DNA of 60,197 nt from Blastocatellia bacterium (GTDB lineage Bacteria > Acidobacteriota > Blastocatellia > Chloracidobacteriales > Chloracidobacteriaceae): positions 1-60,197 of the forward strand of contig JAIBAN010000046.1 in the NCBI GenBank assembly GCA_019695185.1, read 5' to 3'. Position numbers and translations under genes: made by a program. This document shows, in pieces, positions 18,801 through 27,653 of this stretch (position 1 is its first letter; every line of letters starts with the position of its first letter). Under the pieces are notes generated by a model. The model saw only the letters and a program-made list of their open reading frames with translations, searched no databases and was not told the DNA's origin.

Positions 18801-20045
18801 CACCCGGCGCAACAGACTGTCCCCCACCACAAACCCCAGTTGCTCCGTGACAGACTGAAAACCCACCAATGAGAGTGTCACCAGTGCGACTTCCTCGCCG
18901 GCTTTGGTGGCATAAATCAATGTTTCGGCCAAGTGGTATTGAAAAAAGGCTCCAGTGTAAACACCTGTCAGCGGGTCGGTATTGACAGCCTTCATGGCCT
19001 GACTTGGCTGAGGTACCGGATAGCCGGTCAGCACAAACGAACCACTGGTGGTAAAGGTGCCGTGTTCGCCGATTTTCTGGAGGTCCCCCCCGCTATCTCC
19101 GGCCAGGACTGCGTGAAGGAGTTCAGCCCCCAGTTCAGCCGCGCTTTGCTGCCGGTCTTCCCGCCGCTTGGAAAGCGCCCGCAGGACGACATGTTCCAAG
19201 GCCCAACTGATTTCCGCCCGATGGTCCCGGATTGGGCGCGGGTCTTCAGTCACCTGTTGGATAATCACGGCCGAGAGCGTCCGGGAGGCAAAAGGCACCG
19301 TTCCCGTCAACATTTCATAAAGGATAATCCCTAAACTGTAGATGTCCGACCGGGCGTCCAGTTCCTGGGAACGGCATTGCTCCGGCGACATGTAATAGGG
19401 CGTACCGACCATCATGCCGGCTTCGGTCAGTTTGGTGAGCGCCTGCCCGACCGCCTGCTCGCGCAGTTCAGCGACGCCAAAATCAACCACCTTAAAGACT
19501 TCCGTCCCATCAGGCATGATTTGCGACATCACGTTTTCGGGTTTCAAATCCCGGTGAATGATGCCTGCGTCATGCGCCACCTGCATGGCGGGCAACACGC
19601 TATCCATGACATGCAGCATCCGGTCAGGCGACAATCGGCCACAGGTGGTGAGTTCGTCCCGGAGCGACTGCCCCCGCAGAAACTCCATCACCATAAAGGT
19701 ACGGCCATCATTCAACGTACTGAAATCGTAAACCGAAACCACGCCCGGATGCTTGATGCGTGACGCTGCCTGCGACTCGCGCTTGAAGCGGGCCACCGCC
19801 ATCGGGTTGCGGAGCGCGTCCGGGGTCAGGATTTTGACCGCCACCGTGTCGCCGATTTCCAGCCGTGTGGCGGCATAGATGCTGGCCATCCCACCCGAAG
19901 CGATATGCCGGTCGAGCCGATATTTTTCATTGAGGATTTGCCCCACCAACGCTTCCGCCGAAACGTCGTCCAGCCGTACGCCGTCCTTGGGACAGACCAG
20001 AAATTCCAGCGGAAAGGTTTCTTTACATTGGGGACAACGTTTCAT
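15894..20045 (-). CDS. Ser/Thr kinase with GGDEF-like, ATPase and TPR domains
   Basis: A 1383-residue cytoplasmic signalling protein. An N-terminal zinc ribbon (CPQC, CPKDG, residues 4-22) is followed by a complete Hanks-type kinase at about 42-305: Lys71, HRDLKPEN at 164-171, DFG at 188-190 and GTPYYMSPEQ. Residues about 355-500 resemble a diguanylate-cyclase domain, but the signature reads RTATDEF at 431-437 where GGDEF is expected, so it is probably catalytically dead or a binding domain. An AAA/STAND-type ATPase follows (Walker A GGAGLGKS at 550-557, Walker B LLVDDLHWAD). The last 400 residues are TPRs. This resembles ATPase/TPR adenylate-cyclase-like regulators with the sensor replaced by a kinase. 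Divergent from the ABC1 kinase gene. Confidence 0.92.
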   Translation of the reverse strand: MKRCPQCKETFPLEFLVCPKDGVRLDDVSAEALVGQILNEKYRLDRHIASGGMASIYAATRLEIGDTVAVKILTPDALRNPMAVARFKRESQAASRIKHPGVVSVYDFSTLNDGRTFMVMEFLRGQSLRDELTTCGRLSPDRMLHVMDSVLPAMQVAHDAGIIHRDLKPENVMSQIMPDGTEVFKVVDFGVAELREQAVGQALTKLTEAGMMVGTPYYMSPEQCRSQELDARSDIYSLGIILYEMLTGTVPFASRTLSAVIIQQVTEDPRPIRDHRAEISWALEHVVLRALSKRREDRQQSAAELGAELLHAVLAGDSGGDLQKIGEHGTFTTSGSFVLTGYPVPQPSQAMKAVNTDPLTGVYTGAFFQYHLAETLIYATKAGEEVALVTLSLVGFQSVTEQLGFVVGDSLLRRVAEWMRQQLPVTSVVGRTATDEFSIVLIPRGTDGAAELASRFTTLCETQEFTIEETGADIGLVTGTALFPKQAANPVELLENARQTLQRSEAVPEKAPAVTVRFEHLVGRASECEQLMHEYSRMQSGRTNPVFLIGGAGLGKSRLVQEFRRNLLGQDVLVLATKFYESSGLLPYRAYYESLRGILGYLLEVAEKRLPTLFGAVAQQVVQDFSEGEGVTFGTETSALAGEQEKFRIFDYLTRLYLGLTRLRPVVLLVDDLHWADALSLEYLAYLMRNTIGQRFLLVVVMREREAASRDYPLMNWLRQMNRAGSYTMMTLRPLDDAEMRQLVHQTFGEAAIPAPVVERLLGESRGNPFYLREILELLVKEGTLVFELGRWDCREITEIRLPETVVDLVEAHLRCLDSQTQDVLVQAAAIGNEFTYDVLEAVTALPEAALLSILERALKNNILQEHPSRREDRYVFAHTTFRKVLYNRLTKRRRRQLHSHIGNVMAQMYAERSPIIAAELAHHYFAADDLEHALLFMIEAGNQAWRSLAIADAARYYTRAEHIIEKLGSAPLDGDAPVMQMAVLGLHVNSEKLAEFHLNYGLLCIQQGQAEKARLELEQALGFAKQLKSEMLLGRALTAKAELSQVLGDYAAGQEVTREALDLLGRVGDTLGEIKALMVMGDFLDHYGRYSQAFEVYEKALNLARQLNDRPGEVGALWGIGRSVYQIGRFEAALQHGERALEITREIGDRLGEERALTLLGTIQLDLGNTDEALNHFEAALRVVREIGYRVSEGMLLNHIGEALRQQRRYTEALVYYQESLEIARELKDFQLLAMVSLNMGLVQQGRSQHRQALELFEHSLADVAAVSSRSHEFEAMISIGDSRFALREFAAARDAYQKAVENGQETGSKRHQWKALYGLARCSRELGDSRRALKLLRETVASIEALAAGLTSYTDRNRFLKDMHRIYNDLAEIAVELGEDI

Positions 20046-20354
20046 ATGACCGTTCTTAATCCAAATGAAAAAAACAGGCTGGTGCCATCCGCCTGGACAG
20101 GTGGCACTGACACTCCAGACTCAATTTGCTGGCGAGCAACAACTTCAAAACCTGCAAAACCTTTAAAGTGGAAAATCAGGATGCGGCAGGAGACGAAAAA
20201 TGAGCCTACCGTTCGGGTGGAAAGTGTGTCAAGAAAACTCCCAAAGGGAAACTGTCGAAGGTTAGGGCGGCAGCGGAACTTTGTCCCGTGGCAAGCTTTT
20301 GCTATAGTCGGTCGTTGCCCCAAGCGGAAATGATTCACCCTTTGGATACCATCC
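20046..20354. other. Divergent promoter region between the large kinase and the ABC1 kinase
   Basis: About 310 bases with no coding sequence I can support. It must hold promoters in both directions; a sigma-70-like pair is seen on the plus strand and is listed separately. Confidence 0.5.
20281..20308 (+). promoter_or_regulatory. Sigma-70-like promoter for the ABC1-kinase gene
   Basis: TTGTCC at 20281-20286, 16 bases, then TATAGT at 20303-20308, 46 bases before the ATG at 20355. Confidence 0.5.
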
Positions 20355-21854
20355 ATGTCAACTGATGTACCGGCGACTATCCCGCCCCGTCAACTGCCTG
20401 CCAACCGTGTTGAAGCATCGGTGGTAGCAGAAACCCCGATGCCCACGGATTGGCGTTCCCGGCTGAACCGTACCTTCCGGACCTTGTACGTTTTTTGGAC
20501 TCTGGGCATGTTTGCCCTCTATGTCTATCTGGACCATCGCGGCTGGCTGGGCGACAAAGAAGCCACCCGCGAGCGAAGGCTCCGGTTGAATGCCGAACGA
20601 TTGCGCGCCCGACTGGTCAAACTGGGGCCAACCTTTATCAAAATCGGGCAGGCGCTGGGAACCAGGGCCGATTTGCTGCCGATTCCCTATGTTGACGAAC
20701 TGGGCAAGCTGCAAAACAAGGTTCCGCCGTTTCCCAACGAAATTGCCCTGGCCATTATTGAACGCGAGTTGGGCGATAAGCCGCAAAAGGTCTTTGCCCG
20801 GTTTAACCCGGAGCCGATTGCGGCGGCCAGCCTGGGTCAGGTCTATCGTGCCCGTCTGCACAGCGGCCCCGAAGTTGTCATTAAAGTCCAACGTCCTGAC
20901 ATTGAGGAGAAAATCGCCCTCGATTTGTTTATTCTTCGGCGGCTGGGCCGGTTTTTGCTCCGGTATCCGCAATTTTTCAAAGGTTACGACTGGCTGGGGA
21001 TGCTTGACGAGTTCGACCGGGTGATTCATGAGGAACTTGATTACCGCCAGGAAGGCCGCAACGCCGAAACCTTCAAAAAGAATTTCAGCGACTGGCCGCA
21101 GGTTCATGTACCGACCATTTACTGGGAATTCTCCACCGCACGGGTGCTGACCATGGAGTTTATCAACGGCATCCGGGTGACCGACCTCAAGTCACTGGCA
21201 GCCGCCCAGCTCAATGCCCGTTCCCTCAACGAGTTGATGACCCGGACCTATTTCAAACAACTGCTGGAGGACGGTTTTTTCCACGCCGACCCACATCCGG
21301 GCAATATCCTCATTTTGCGCGACGGACGACTGGCCTTTTTCGACTTCGGGATGGTCGGGCATGTCACGCCCAAGCTGCAAAGCCAGATGGTAAGCGCCTT
21401 TTTTCACATTCTGGACCGGGATTTTGACGGTATCGTGCAGGACCTGATTGACCTTCAGTTTCTGGCTTCGTCGGTGAATTTGAAGGAATTCCGGGCCGTG
21501 GTGGTGGACCTTTTCAAACGCAAGGTGGATGTCAAACTGTCGGAAGTGCGGTTTAAGGATTTGACCTACGAACTGGGCGAAATCATTTACAAGTATCCGT
21601 TTTCGACCCCTTCGGCCTTCACCTTCATTATGCGGGCCTTGATGACGCTGGAAGGCATCAGCATTCGGATGAACCCGGAATTCAATTTCCTGGAAGTGGC
21701 CAAACCCTACGCCCGCGATTTTCTGTTCCGCCGCGAATCGAAACAGCTCAGGTCAATGGTCTGGGACAGTCTGCATGACGTGCGCTCCGGTAAATTTGAC
21801 TGGAACCGGTTGTTCAGTCTCGCCAAAAGCGCCTTTTCGCTCTATTTCCCCTAA
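20355..21854 (+). CDS. ABC1/UbiB-AarF family atypical kinase
   Basis: A 499-residue protein. A hydrophobic segment near residues 44-60 is followed by the family's KxGQ motif (FIKIGQALGTRADLLP), the AAASLGQVY nucleotide loop, the catalytic HADPHPGNI, and DFGMVG. ABC1 proteins are protein-kinase-like ATPases that support ubiquinone or other isoprenoid-quinone metabolism. As the window also encodes MqnD, a link with menaquinone is possible (inference). A sigma-70-like promoter lies just upstream. The downstream gene is convergent, and an inverted heptamer array fills the gap starting 6 bases after this stop codon. Confidence 0.9.
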   Translation: MSTDVPATIPPRQLPANRVEASVVAETPMPTDWRSRLNRTFRTLYVFWTLGMFALYVYLDHRGWLGDKEATRERRLRLNAERLRARLVKLGPTFIKIGQALGTRADLLPIPYVDELGKLQNKVPPFPNEIALAIIERELGDKPQKVFARFNPEPIAAASLGQVYRARLHSGPEVVIKVQRPDIEEKIALDLFILRRLGRFLLRYPQFFKGYDWLGMLDEFDRVIHEELDYRQEGRNAETFKKNFSDWPQVHVPTIYWEFSTARVLTMEFINGIRVTDLKSLAAAQLNARSLNELMTRTYFKQLLEDGFFHADPHPGNILILRDGRLAFFDFGMVGHVTPKLQSQMVSAFFHILDRDFDGIVQDLIDLQFLASSVNLKEFRAVVVDLFKRKVDVKLSEVRFKDLTYELGEIIYKYPFSTPSAFTFIMRALMTLEGISIRMNPEFNFLEVAKPYARDFLFRRESKQLRSMVWDSLHDVRSGKFDWNRLFSLAKSAFSLYFP

Positions 21855-21859
21855 AATAA

Positions 21860-22010
21860 CATTTGCGATTTGCGATTTGCCATTTGCGATTGCCTTTCTC
21901 TCAGGACGTTTGCCGAGTCCAAGTCGGACCGCTCGTCAAGGAATCCACATCAATGTGGTGGCACCGCAAAAGGGGAAAAATCGCAAATCGCAAATCGCAA
22001 ATCGCAAATG
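21860..22010. repeat. Inverted heptamer arrays, unit TTTGCGA
   Basis: Left arm 21860-21892, right arm 21979-22010 (reverse complement), with an 86-base unique spacer. It fills the gap between two convergent genes (ABC1 kinase and POT transporter), so it could act as a two-way transcription end. Confidence 0.9.
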
Positions 22011-22014
22011 CAGC

Positions 22015-23526
22015 TTACTTCACACCGCCCATCAGTTTGCGCATGATCGGAATCAGGGCAAACATCACCACTGCGCCGATGATACCGGCAAACCCAAGCT
22101 GATAGAACAAACCCACCACCGTTTCCGGATGGGTTTCGTCAAAGTGACCAGCCAGAATTCCACCAACATAGTTCCCCAGCGTTGGACCCAGGAACCAGAT
22201 TCCCATCACAAGTCCCACCAATTGGGCCGGGGCCAGCTTCGTCATGGTTGAGAGGCCAACCGGGCTGAGGCACAACTCGCCAATCGTGTGGATGAAATAA
22301 ATCAGCAGCAGCCAATGGCCGCTGGCTTTGGCTCCGCCAACTCCGGAACCGGCGGCAAAGGCCGCAACAATGAAGCCAATTCCGGCAAAAAGCAGTCCAA
22401 TCGTGAATTTCATCGGACTGGAGGGCTGTTTTTCACCCCATTTCACCCACAGAATCGAAAAGACCGGAGCCAGCAGGATGATGAACACCGGATTGATGGC
22501 CTGGAAGAAACTGGACGGGAAGGCAATTCCCAACAGAGAACTATCGGTCATTTTGTCGGTGAACAGCGTCAGGCTGGAACCGGCCTGTTCAAAAATGGCC
22601 CAGAAGAGTGCTGCCGAAGCCACAAAAATCACGACGGAAATCATCCGTTTCCGTTCTTCCCCACTCAAGGGCTTGAGAATGGACCACACCAGTCCAATCA
22701 CAATCAACCCGACCACGGCTCCAAATGCACCTTTGGCTACGTTGCCGGCCTGGTTAATCACGTAGGTCATGCCGGCAAAGAAGGCAAACAGCGCGCCTCC
22801 AATTCCCAGATAAGCCAGAATTCCGGTAATCGGTGAGCCTTTCGGATTTTCCGGCGGGCGTCCAACCGCTGCCAGATTTTCCCGGCCCCAATAATACTGG
22901 CCCAACCCAAGTGCCATTCCGGCTCCTGCGGCGGCAAAGGCAAAATGCCAGCTATGGGCTGGATTCATCCCAGCGGATTTTAACATCCCTTTGAAGGTTT
23001 CGCTTTGCGCCAGGAACCCACAAACAAACGGAGCCAGGAAGGCCCCCATGTTGATGCCCATATAAAAAATGGAGAACCCTGCATCGCGCCGCACGTCGGT
23101 GGGGGCATACAGCGCCCCGACCATCGCGCTGATGTTTGGTTTGAGCAATCCCGTTCCGAGCACAATCAAAACCAAGCCGGTGTAAAAAGCCCCCATCGTG
23201 GGCCCTGCCAGGGCAAACTCACCCAGCGCAATCACCGCACCGCCAATCATCACCGCCGCCCGTGCGCCAATAAAATTGTCAGCCGCCCAGCCTCCCGGCA
23301 GGGACAGCAGATACACCAGCGAAGTGTAGGCTCCGTAAATCGCAGCCGCCTGCTTGTTGGTAAATCCAAGGCCGCCGTTTTCCAGGGTTGCCACCATATA
23401 GAGCACCAGGATGGCTCGCATCCCGTAATAGCTCAGGCGTTCCCATAGCTCCGTTCCAAACAGGGTGGCTAACCCCCTCGGATGCCCGAAAAATTCTTTC
23501 TTGGTTGATTGTGTATCGGCTGACAT
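22015..23526 (-). CDS. Proton-dependent oligopeptide transporter (POT family)
   Basis: A 503-residue integral membrane protein of the major facilitator superfamily. The N-terminal signature GTELWERLSYYGMRAILVLYM contains the ExxER-type proton/peptide-coupling motif, and the family's second signature region (ISAMVGALY...RRDAGFSIFYMGINMGAF) is present. About 12-14 membrane segments. It imports di- and tripeptides with protons. It lies 26 bases downstream of the DPP-IV gene, which would produce the dipeptides it takes up, so the pair is probably one operon. Confidence 0.93.
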   Translation of the reverse strand: MSADTQSTKKEFFGHPRGLATLFGTELWERLSYYGMRAILVLYMVATLENGGLGFTNKQAAAIYGAYTSLVYLLSLPGGWAADNFIGARAAVMIGGAVIALGEFALAGPTMGAFYTGLVLIVLGTGLLKPNISAMVGALYAPTDVRRDAGFSIFYMGINMGAFLAPFVCGFLAQSETFKGMLKSAGMNPAHSWHFAFAAAGAGMALGLGQYYWGRENLAAVGRPPENPKGSPITGILAYLGIGGALFAFFAGMTYVINQAGNVAKGAFGAVVGLIVIGLVWSILKPLSGEERKRMISVVIFVASAALFWAIFEQAGSSLTLFTDKMTDSSLLGIAFPSSFFQAINPVFIILLAPVFSILWVKWGEKQPSSPMKFTIGLLFAGIGFIVAAFAAGSGVGGAKASGHWLLLIYFIHTIGELCLSPVGLSTMTKLAPAQLVGLVMGIWFLGPTLGNYVGGILAGHFDETHPETVVGLFYQLGFAGIIGAVVMFALIPIMRKLMGGVK

Positions 23527-23552
23527 GGCGCTCGCTCCTTTATCTCAGCAAA

Positions 23553-25760
23553 TTAGAGGTTATCGGTGATGAATTTGGTCATCATCTTGTACATGTGTTT
23601 GACCCGTTGGGGCTGTGCCACTCCGTGCCGGGATTGCGGGTAAAACATCACATCAAACTGTTTCCCGGCTTTTTGCAGGGCGTCTATAAATTGCACGGAA
23701 TTCTGGATATGCACGTTGTCATCCATCAAACCGTGAATCAGCAACAGTTTCCCGTTCAGGTTGCCGGCGGCCAGTGTGACTGAGCTTTTCTTGTACCCTT
23801 CCGGGTTGTTTTGCGGCAGCCCCATGTAGCGCTCCGTATAAATCGAATCGTAGTTGTGCCAGTCGGTGACAGGGGCTCCGGAAATGCCGATTTTGAAACT
23901 CGTGCTGTGAGTCAGCGTGTAGGCCGTCATATAGCCGCCGTAGCTCCAGCCCCAAATGCCAATCCGGGTGCTATCCACAAAGGGTTGTTGCTTCAGGTAG
24001 GCAACACCGTCTTCCAGGTCGCGCAGTTCCAGTTCGCCCAGATTGCGATAAACCGGATAGGCTGACTGCGGTCCCTTGTTGCTGGCCGAACGGTTGTCAC
24101 AAATCCAGATAAGGTAACCCTTTTGGGCCAGCATCTGGTGCCAGAGGAAATTCCGGCTGCTCCAGGCATTGCGGACCATCGGAGTGCCGGGGCCGGAATA
24201 GGTATGTGACATGACCGGATATTTCTTGTTCGGGTCAAAATCGGGCGGCTTAATCATCATGGCTTCCATCTGGAAACCGTCGCGGGTTTTGACTTGCAGA
24301 AATTCAGGAGCACTCAGTTTGAATTCATCCAGTGCCGCCACCTTGTTTTCCTCAATGACCCGGACGAGCGGGCCGTCACTTTGATGGAGGCCAACCTTGG
24401 GCGGCGTCATGATGTTGCTCCAGTTGTCAATATAATGCGTCAGGGAAGCATTGAAACTGGGCTGATGAGTGCCTTCGCGTTTGCTAAGGCGGGTCATTTC
24501 ACTCCCGTCCAGCTTGATGCGATACACATCCTGACCAATGTAGCTCCGTTCCGTCGCCGTAAAATAGACCCAGCCATCGGTTGCCACACCTGCAATATCG
24601 CGCACGTCCCAGTTGCCTTTGGTGACAGGGCGGACGGCTTTGCCGTCAGCGCTGCATTTGTAAATATGCCGCCAGCCGGTGCGGTCGCTTTGCCAGAGGA
24701 ACGAGCCATCTGGCAGCCACGTCGGCAGGTCCACCACATCCACCCAGGCTTTGCCCTGGCTTTCCTCCCGGAGCAGGTTTTGGGATTTTCCGCTTTGCAA
24801 CTCGGCCAGATTCAGGTCGAGCCAGTTCTGTTCGCGGTTCTGGACCTGAAAACAAATGTGCTTGCTGTCCGGATTCCAGCCCACTCGCGTAATCAAAAAC
24901 TCACTGTCTTTATATTTGGTCAAATCAACCCAGCGATTGTGAGCAGTACCGGTGGCGACCACGCCCAAACGGGCTCGCGGATTCACATCGCCGGATTTGG
25001 GATAGTTGGTGATTTCCAGGTTTTGATTTTGGGGAATGTCATCGGAAACGGTAAATTCGGGCACTCCGGCTTCGTCAATTTGCAAGTAGGCGATATTTTG
25101 CGAATCGGGACTCCACCAGTAACTGCGTTTGGTGCCGCGCCCATAGACTTCCTCTTCGTAAACCCAATCCAGCACGCCGTTCAAAATCGTTTTGCTGCCG
25201 TCAGTCGTCAACTGGCTGACTTTTTTCCCCTGCACATCCACCACATAGAGATTGTTCTCAGCGACAAAGCCAATCCATTTCCCGTCAGGGCTGAATGAAG
25301 GTTCGCGCTCGCTCAACTTGGGCGTATTGGTCAGGCGCACGGCCCGACCGCTTTCCATGTCATAGCAGTAAAGGTCATTTTCATGTTCCAGGACGACAGC
25401 CGTGTAGTTTCCATTGAAAGACGCTCCCAACAACAGAGCGTACTGTTTGGCGACTTCGGCCTTGATGCCGACATTGGCCAGGGCGTCTTCCATTTTGGCT
25501 GCTGTGTGAAATGGTATCGTGGTGCCGCTCACGGCTTCGACTTTGGAAAGCCCGACGGGGCCGTTTTGGGGATTGAAATTGGTCAGGAGGTAGTGTTTCC
25601 CATCCGGCAGCCATTGCACAAACGGGACCGACCCGGAAAAGTTGACCCGTTTTTGCGGGTCGAACAAATCGTCAATCGTGAGGTTCTTTTTTTCCTGGGC
25701 AAATACCGAAACGGCACAAAACAGCAGGCAACAGGCGAGCGTGGTCAAACGGCGAATCAT
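23553..25760 (-). CDS. Dipeptidyl peptidase IV (S9B family)
   Basis: A 735-residue exported serine peptidase. Signal peptide LTTLACCLLFCAVSVFAQ; beta-propeller domain up to about residue 480 (including LDWVYEEEVYGRG, which holds the EE pair that binds the substrate N-terminus in DPP-IV); alpha/beta hydrolase domain with nucleophile Ser606 in GWSYGGYM and the late DDNVH and SRHGV segments that carry Asp and His. It releases N-terminal dipeptides, preferably after proline, in the periplasm. First gene of an apparent operon with the POT transporter. The GAATTGA arrays end 4 bases before its ATG. Confidence 0.93.
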   Translation of the reverse strand: MIRRLTTLACCLLFCAVSVFAQEKKNLTIDDLFDPQKRVNFSGSVPFVQWLPDGKHYLLTNFNPQNGPVGLSKVEAVSGTTIPFHTAAKMEDALANVGIKAEVAKQYALLLGASFNGNYTAVVLEHENDLYCYDMESGRAVRLTNTPKLSEREPSFSPDGKWIGFVAENNLYVVDVQGKKVSQLTTDGSKTILNGVLDWVYEEEVYGRGTKRSYWWSPDSQNIAYLQIDEAGVPEFTVSDDIPQNQNLEITNYPKSGDVNPRARLGVVATGTAHNRWVDLTKYKDSEFLITRVGWNPDSKHICFQVQNREQNWLDLNLAELQSGKSQNLLREESQGKAWVDVVDLPTWLPDGSFLWQSDRTGWRHIYKCSADGKAVRPVTKGNWDVRDIAGVATDGWVYFTATERSYIGQDVYRIKLDGSEMTRLSKREGTHQPSFNASLTHYIDNWSNIMTPPKVGLHQSDGPLVRVIEENKVAALDEFKLSAPEFLQVKTRDGFQMEAMMIKPPDFDPNKKYPVMSHTYSGPGTPMVRNAWSSRNFLWHQMLAQKGYLIWICDNRSASNKGPQSAYPVYRNLGELELRDLEDGVAYLKQQPFVDSTRIGIWGWSYGGYMTAYTLTHSTSFKIGISGAPVTDWHNYDSIYTERYMGLPQNNPEGYKKSSVTLAAGNLNGKLLLIHGLMDDNVHIQNSVQFIDALQKAGKQFDVMFYPQSRHGVAQPQRVKHMYKMMTKFITDNL

Positions 25761-25764
25761 AAAA

Positions 25765-25912
25765 TAATTGAGAATTGAGAATTGAGAATTGAGAATTGAG
25801 AATTGAGCAGCAAAAATGAGAACGGAATCAGTTTGGAAAACGTGTCCTTGTCACAACACACGGCAAAGAAGTCGCACTGGTTCCTAATTCTCAATTCTCA
25901 ATTCTCAATTCT
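25765..25912. repeat. Inverted heptamer arrays, unit GAATTGA
   Basis: Left arm 25765-25807 (six units), right arm 25885-25912, spacer about 77 bases. It lies between livF and the DPP-IV gene on the minus strand; the livF stop TGA abuts the right arm and the left arm reaches the DPP-IV start. Confidence 0.92.
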
Positions 25913-26623
25913 TCATTCCCCAAGATAGGCTTCACGGATGCGCGGGTCTTGCGCAAGTTCTTTGGACGGGCCGGACAAGACGATGGAACCGGTTTCCAGC
26001 ACGTAGGCCCGATTGGAATGGTTGAGCGCGGCGTTGGCATTCTGCTCGACCAGCAAAATGGTCGCGCCGTCCTTGTTGATGGCGTCAATCGCCTCAAAGA
26101 TGGTTTTCACCACCAGCGGGGCCAGTCCGAGTGACGGTTCATCCAACAGCAGCAGTCGAGGGCGTGCCATCAGGGCGCGGCCCATTGCCACCATTTGTTG
26201 TTCCCCGCCGGACAGGGTACCAGCCACCTGTTTGATACGTTCTTTGACCCTGGGAAAGAAATGAAAGACTTTTTCCAGGTCGGCTTTGATTTTCTGTTTG
26301 TCTTTTTGGCGGAAAGCACCGAGTTCGAGATTTTCAAGTACAGTCAGATTGGCAAAAATCCCGCGTCCTTCAGGCGACATGCAGATGCCCAAATCAACCG
26401 TATGGTGGGTTGGGATGCCGGAAATATCCTTGCCTTCATAAAGGACTTTGCCTGTTTTGGGCTTCAAAAGGCCGGTAATGGTCCGCAGGGTGGTGCTTTT
26501 TCCGGCTCCGTTGGCTCCCACCAGGGTCACCACTTCTCCGGCTTCAACTTCAATGGAAATCCCTTTGAGTGCTTCGATGGCACCGTAGGAAACCGTCAGG
26601 TTTTCAAGTTTGAGAAGAGCCAT
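25913..26623 (-). CDS. livF: Branched-chain amino-acid ABC transporter ATP-binding protein LivF
   Basis: A 236-residue ABC ATPase with Walker A GANGAGKST, signature LSGGEQQMVAMGRAL and Walker B LLLDEPSLGLAP. The sequence LKLENLTVSYGAIEALKGIS is typical of LivF. ATG 26623 is taken as the start; an in-frame ATG 18 bases upstream would add MANRKC, but those codons come from the neighbouring TTTGCGA repeat. Last gene of the liv operon. The pair LivF/LivG powers import of leucine, isoleucine and valine or related compounds. Confidence 0.93.
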   Translation of the reverse strand: MALLKLENLTVSYGAIEALKGISIEVEAGEVVTLVGANGAGKSTTLRTITGLLKPKTGKVLYEGKDISGIPTHHTVDLGICMSPEGRGIFANLTVLENLELGAFRQKDKQKIKADLEKVFHFFPRVKERIKQVAGTLSGGEQQMVAMGRALMARPRLLLLDEPSLGLAPLVVKTIFEAIDAINKDGATILLVEQNANAALNHSNRAYVLETGSIVLSGPSKELAQDPRIREAYLGE

Positions 26624-26624
26624 A

Positions 26625-26743
26625 CATTTGCGATTTGCCATTTGCGATTTGCCATTTGAAGTGATTCGCCTTTATTCAAGTTCCAACTTTTGATTGGTTT
26701 CCAGACTTGAAAATGGCAAATCGCAAATGGTAAATCGCAAATG
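26625..26743. repeat. Inverted heptamer arrays, unit TTTGCGA with TTTGCCA variants
   Basis: Left arm 26625-26658, right arm 26712-26743, spacer about 53 bases, between livG and livF. The left arm touches the livF start codon and the right arm ends 3 bases from the livG stop. Confidence 0.9.
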
Positions 26744-26745
26744 AA

Positions 26746-27513
26746 TCAGGCCGAGCCAAGATATGCTTCGATGACACGTTTATCGGTTTTGATTTCGTGA
26801 GGCGTGCCCACGGCGATGGTTTGGCCGTATTCGACCACCTGAATCCGTTCGCAAATCCCCATTACAACCTTCATGTTGTGTTCCACCAGCAGGATGGTCA
26901 GTTCAAAGCGGTCCCGAATCCAGCCGATGAGCTTCATCAGGTCAACTGATTCCTGCGGATTCATTCCGGCGGCAGGTTCGTCCAGTAACAGCAGTTTGGG
27001 CCGCGTTGCCAAGGCCCGTGCGATTTCCAGCCGGCGCTGACTGCCGTAGGGCAGGCTGGTTGATTTTTCATGTTTCAGGTGGTCGAGTTTGAAAATCTCC
27101 AGCAGTTCCAGAGCAAAAGTTTCCTGTTCCTGTTCGTCCTGCTGGTGTTTCTTGGTTCGAAAAACCGCATCCAGAATTGATTGTTTGCTACGCAGGTGAC
27201 AGGCGGTTTTGACATTTTCCAAAACCGTCATATCCGCAAAAAGGCGGATGTTCTGAAAGGTCCGTGAAACGCCCAAAGCCGAGATTTCACAGGGCAATTT
27301 GCCCCTGATGTCAACTCCGTCCACCGAAATATCACCCGAAGTTGGCTGGTAAACCCCGGTCAGCAGATTGAAAATGGTCGTCTTCCCCGCCCCGTTCGGC
27401 CCAATCAGGCCGAAAAGTTGCCCGCGCTGCACGTCAAGGTTCATCTCATTAACGGCAACCAATCCGCCAAAGCGAATCGTGGCCTTGTTGGTTTTAAGTA
27501 ATGAATCAGCCAT
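26746..27513 (-). CDS. livG: Branched-chain amino-acid ABC transporter ATP-binding protein LivG
   Basis: A 255-residue ABC ATPase: Walker A GPNGAGKTT, the LivG-type signature LPYGSQRRLEIARAL and Walker B LLLDEPAAGMNP. Followed 122 bases later by livF, preceded by livM. Its start codon is preceded by CCCTGTTTTT, the same leader as seen in front of asnB. Confidence 0.94.
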   Translation of the reverse strand: MADSLLKTNKATIRFGGLVAVNEMNLDVQRGQLFGLIGPNGAGKTTIFNLLTGVYQPTSGDISVDGVDIRGKLPCEISALGVSRTFQNIRLFADMTVLENVKTACHLRSKQSILDAVFRTKKHQQDEQEQETFALELLEIFKLDHLKHEKSTSLPYGSQRRLEIARALATRPKLLLLDEPAAGMNPQESVDLMKLIGWIRDRFELTILLVEHNMKVVMGICERIQVVEYGQTIAVGTPHEIKTDKRVIEAYLGSA

Positions 27514-27519
27514 AAAAAC

Positions 27520-27653
27520 AGGGTTCAGGGTCTAGGGTCTGGGGTTTGAGGTCTAGGGTTCAGGGTTCAGGGTTCAGGGTCTTCTTTTTTCGACTCTCAA
27601 GACTCCCAAGACTCCCAAGACTCCCAAGACTGAAAAAGCCCTGAACCCTAGAC
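27520..27653. repeat. Inverted TTCAGGG arrays plus a 9-bp ACTCCCAAG array
   Basis: Left arm 27520-27581 mixes TTCAGGG with GGTCTGG and CTAGGGT variants. The right arm is short, 27639-27653. Between them, 27594-27631 is a separate tandem array of the 9-mer ACTCCCAAG. The livM stop codon TAG is part of a CTAGGGT unit in the right arm. Confidence 0.88.

Noticed and set aside
21855..22014. Heptamer loci as insertion sequences
   Set aside because: Spacers are too short (23-90 bases) for a transposase, differ in sequence at each locus, and no target-site duplication is evident. A non-autonomous element cannot be excluded.
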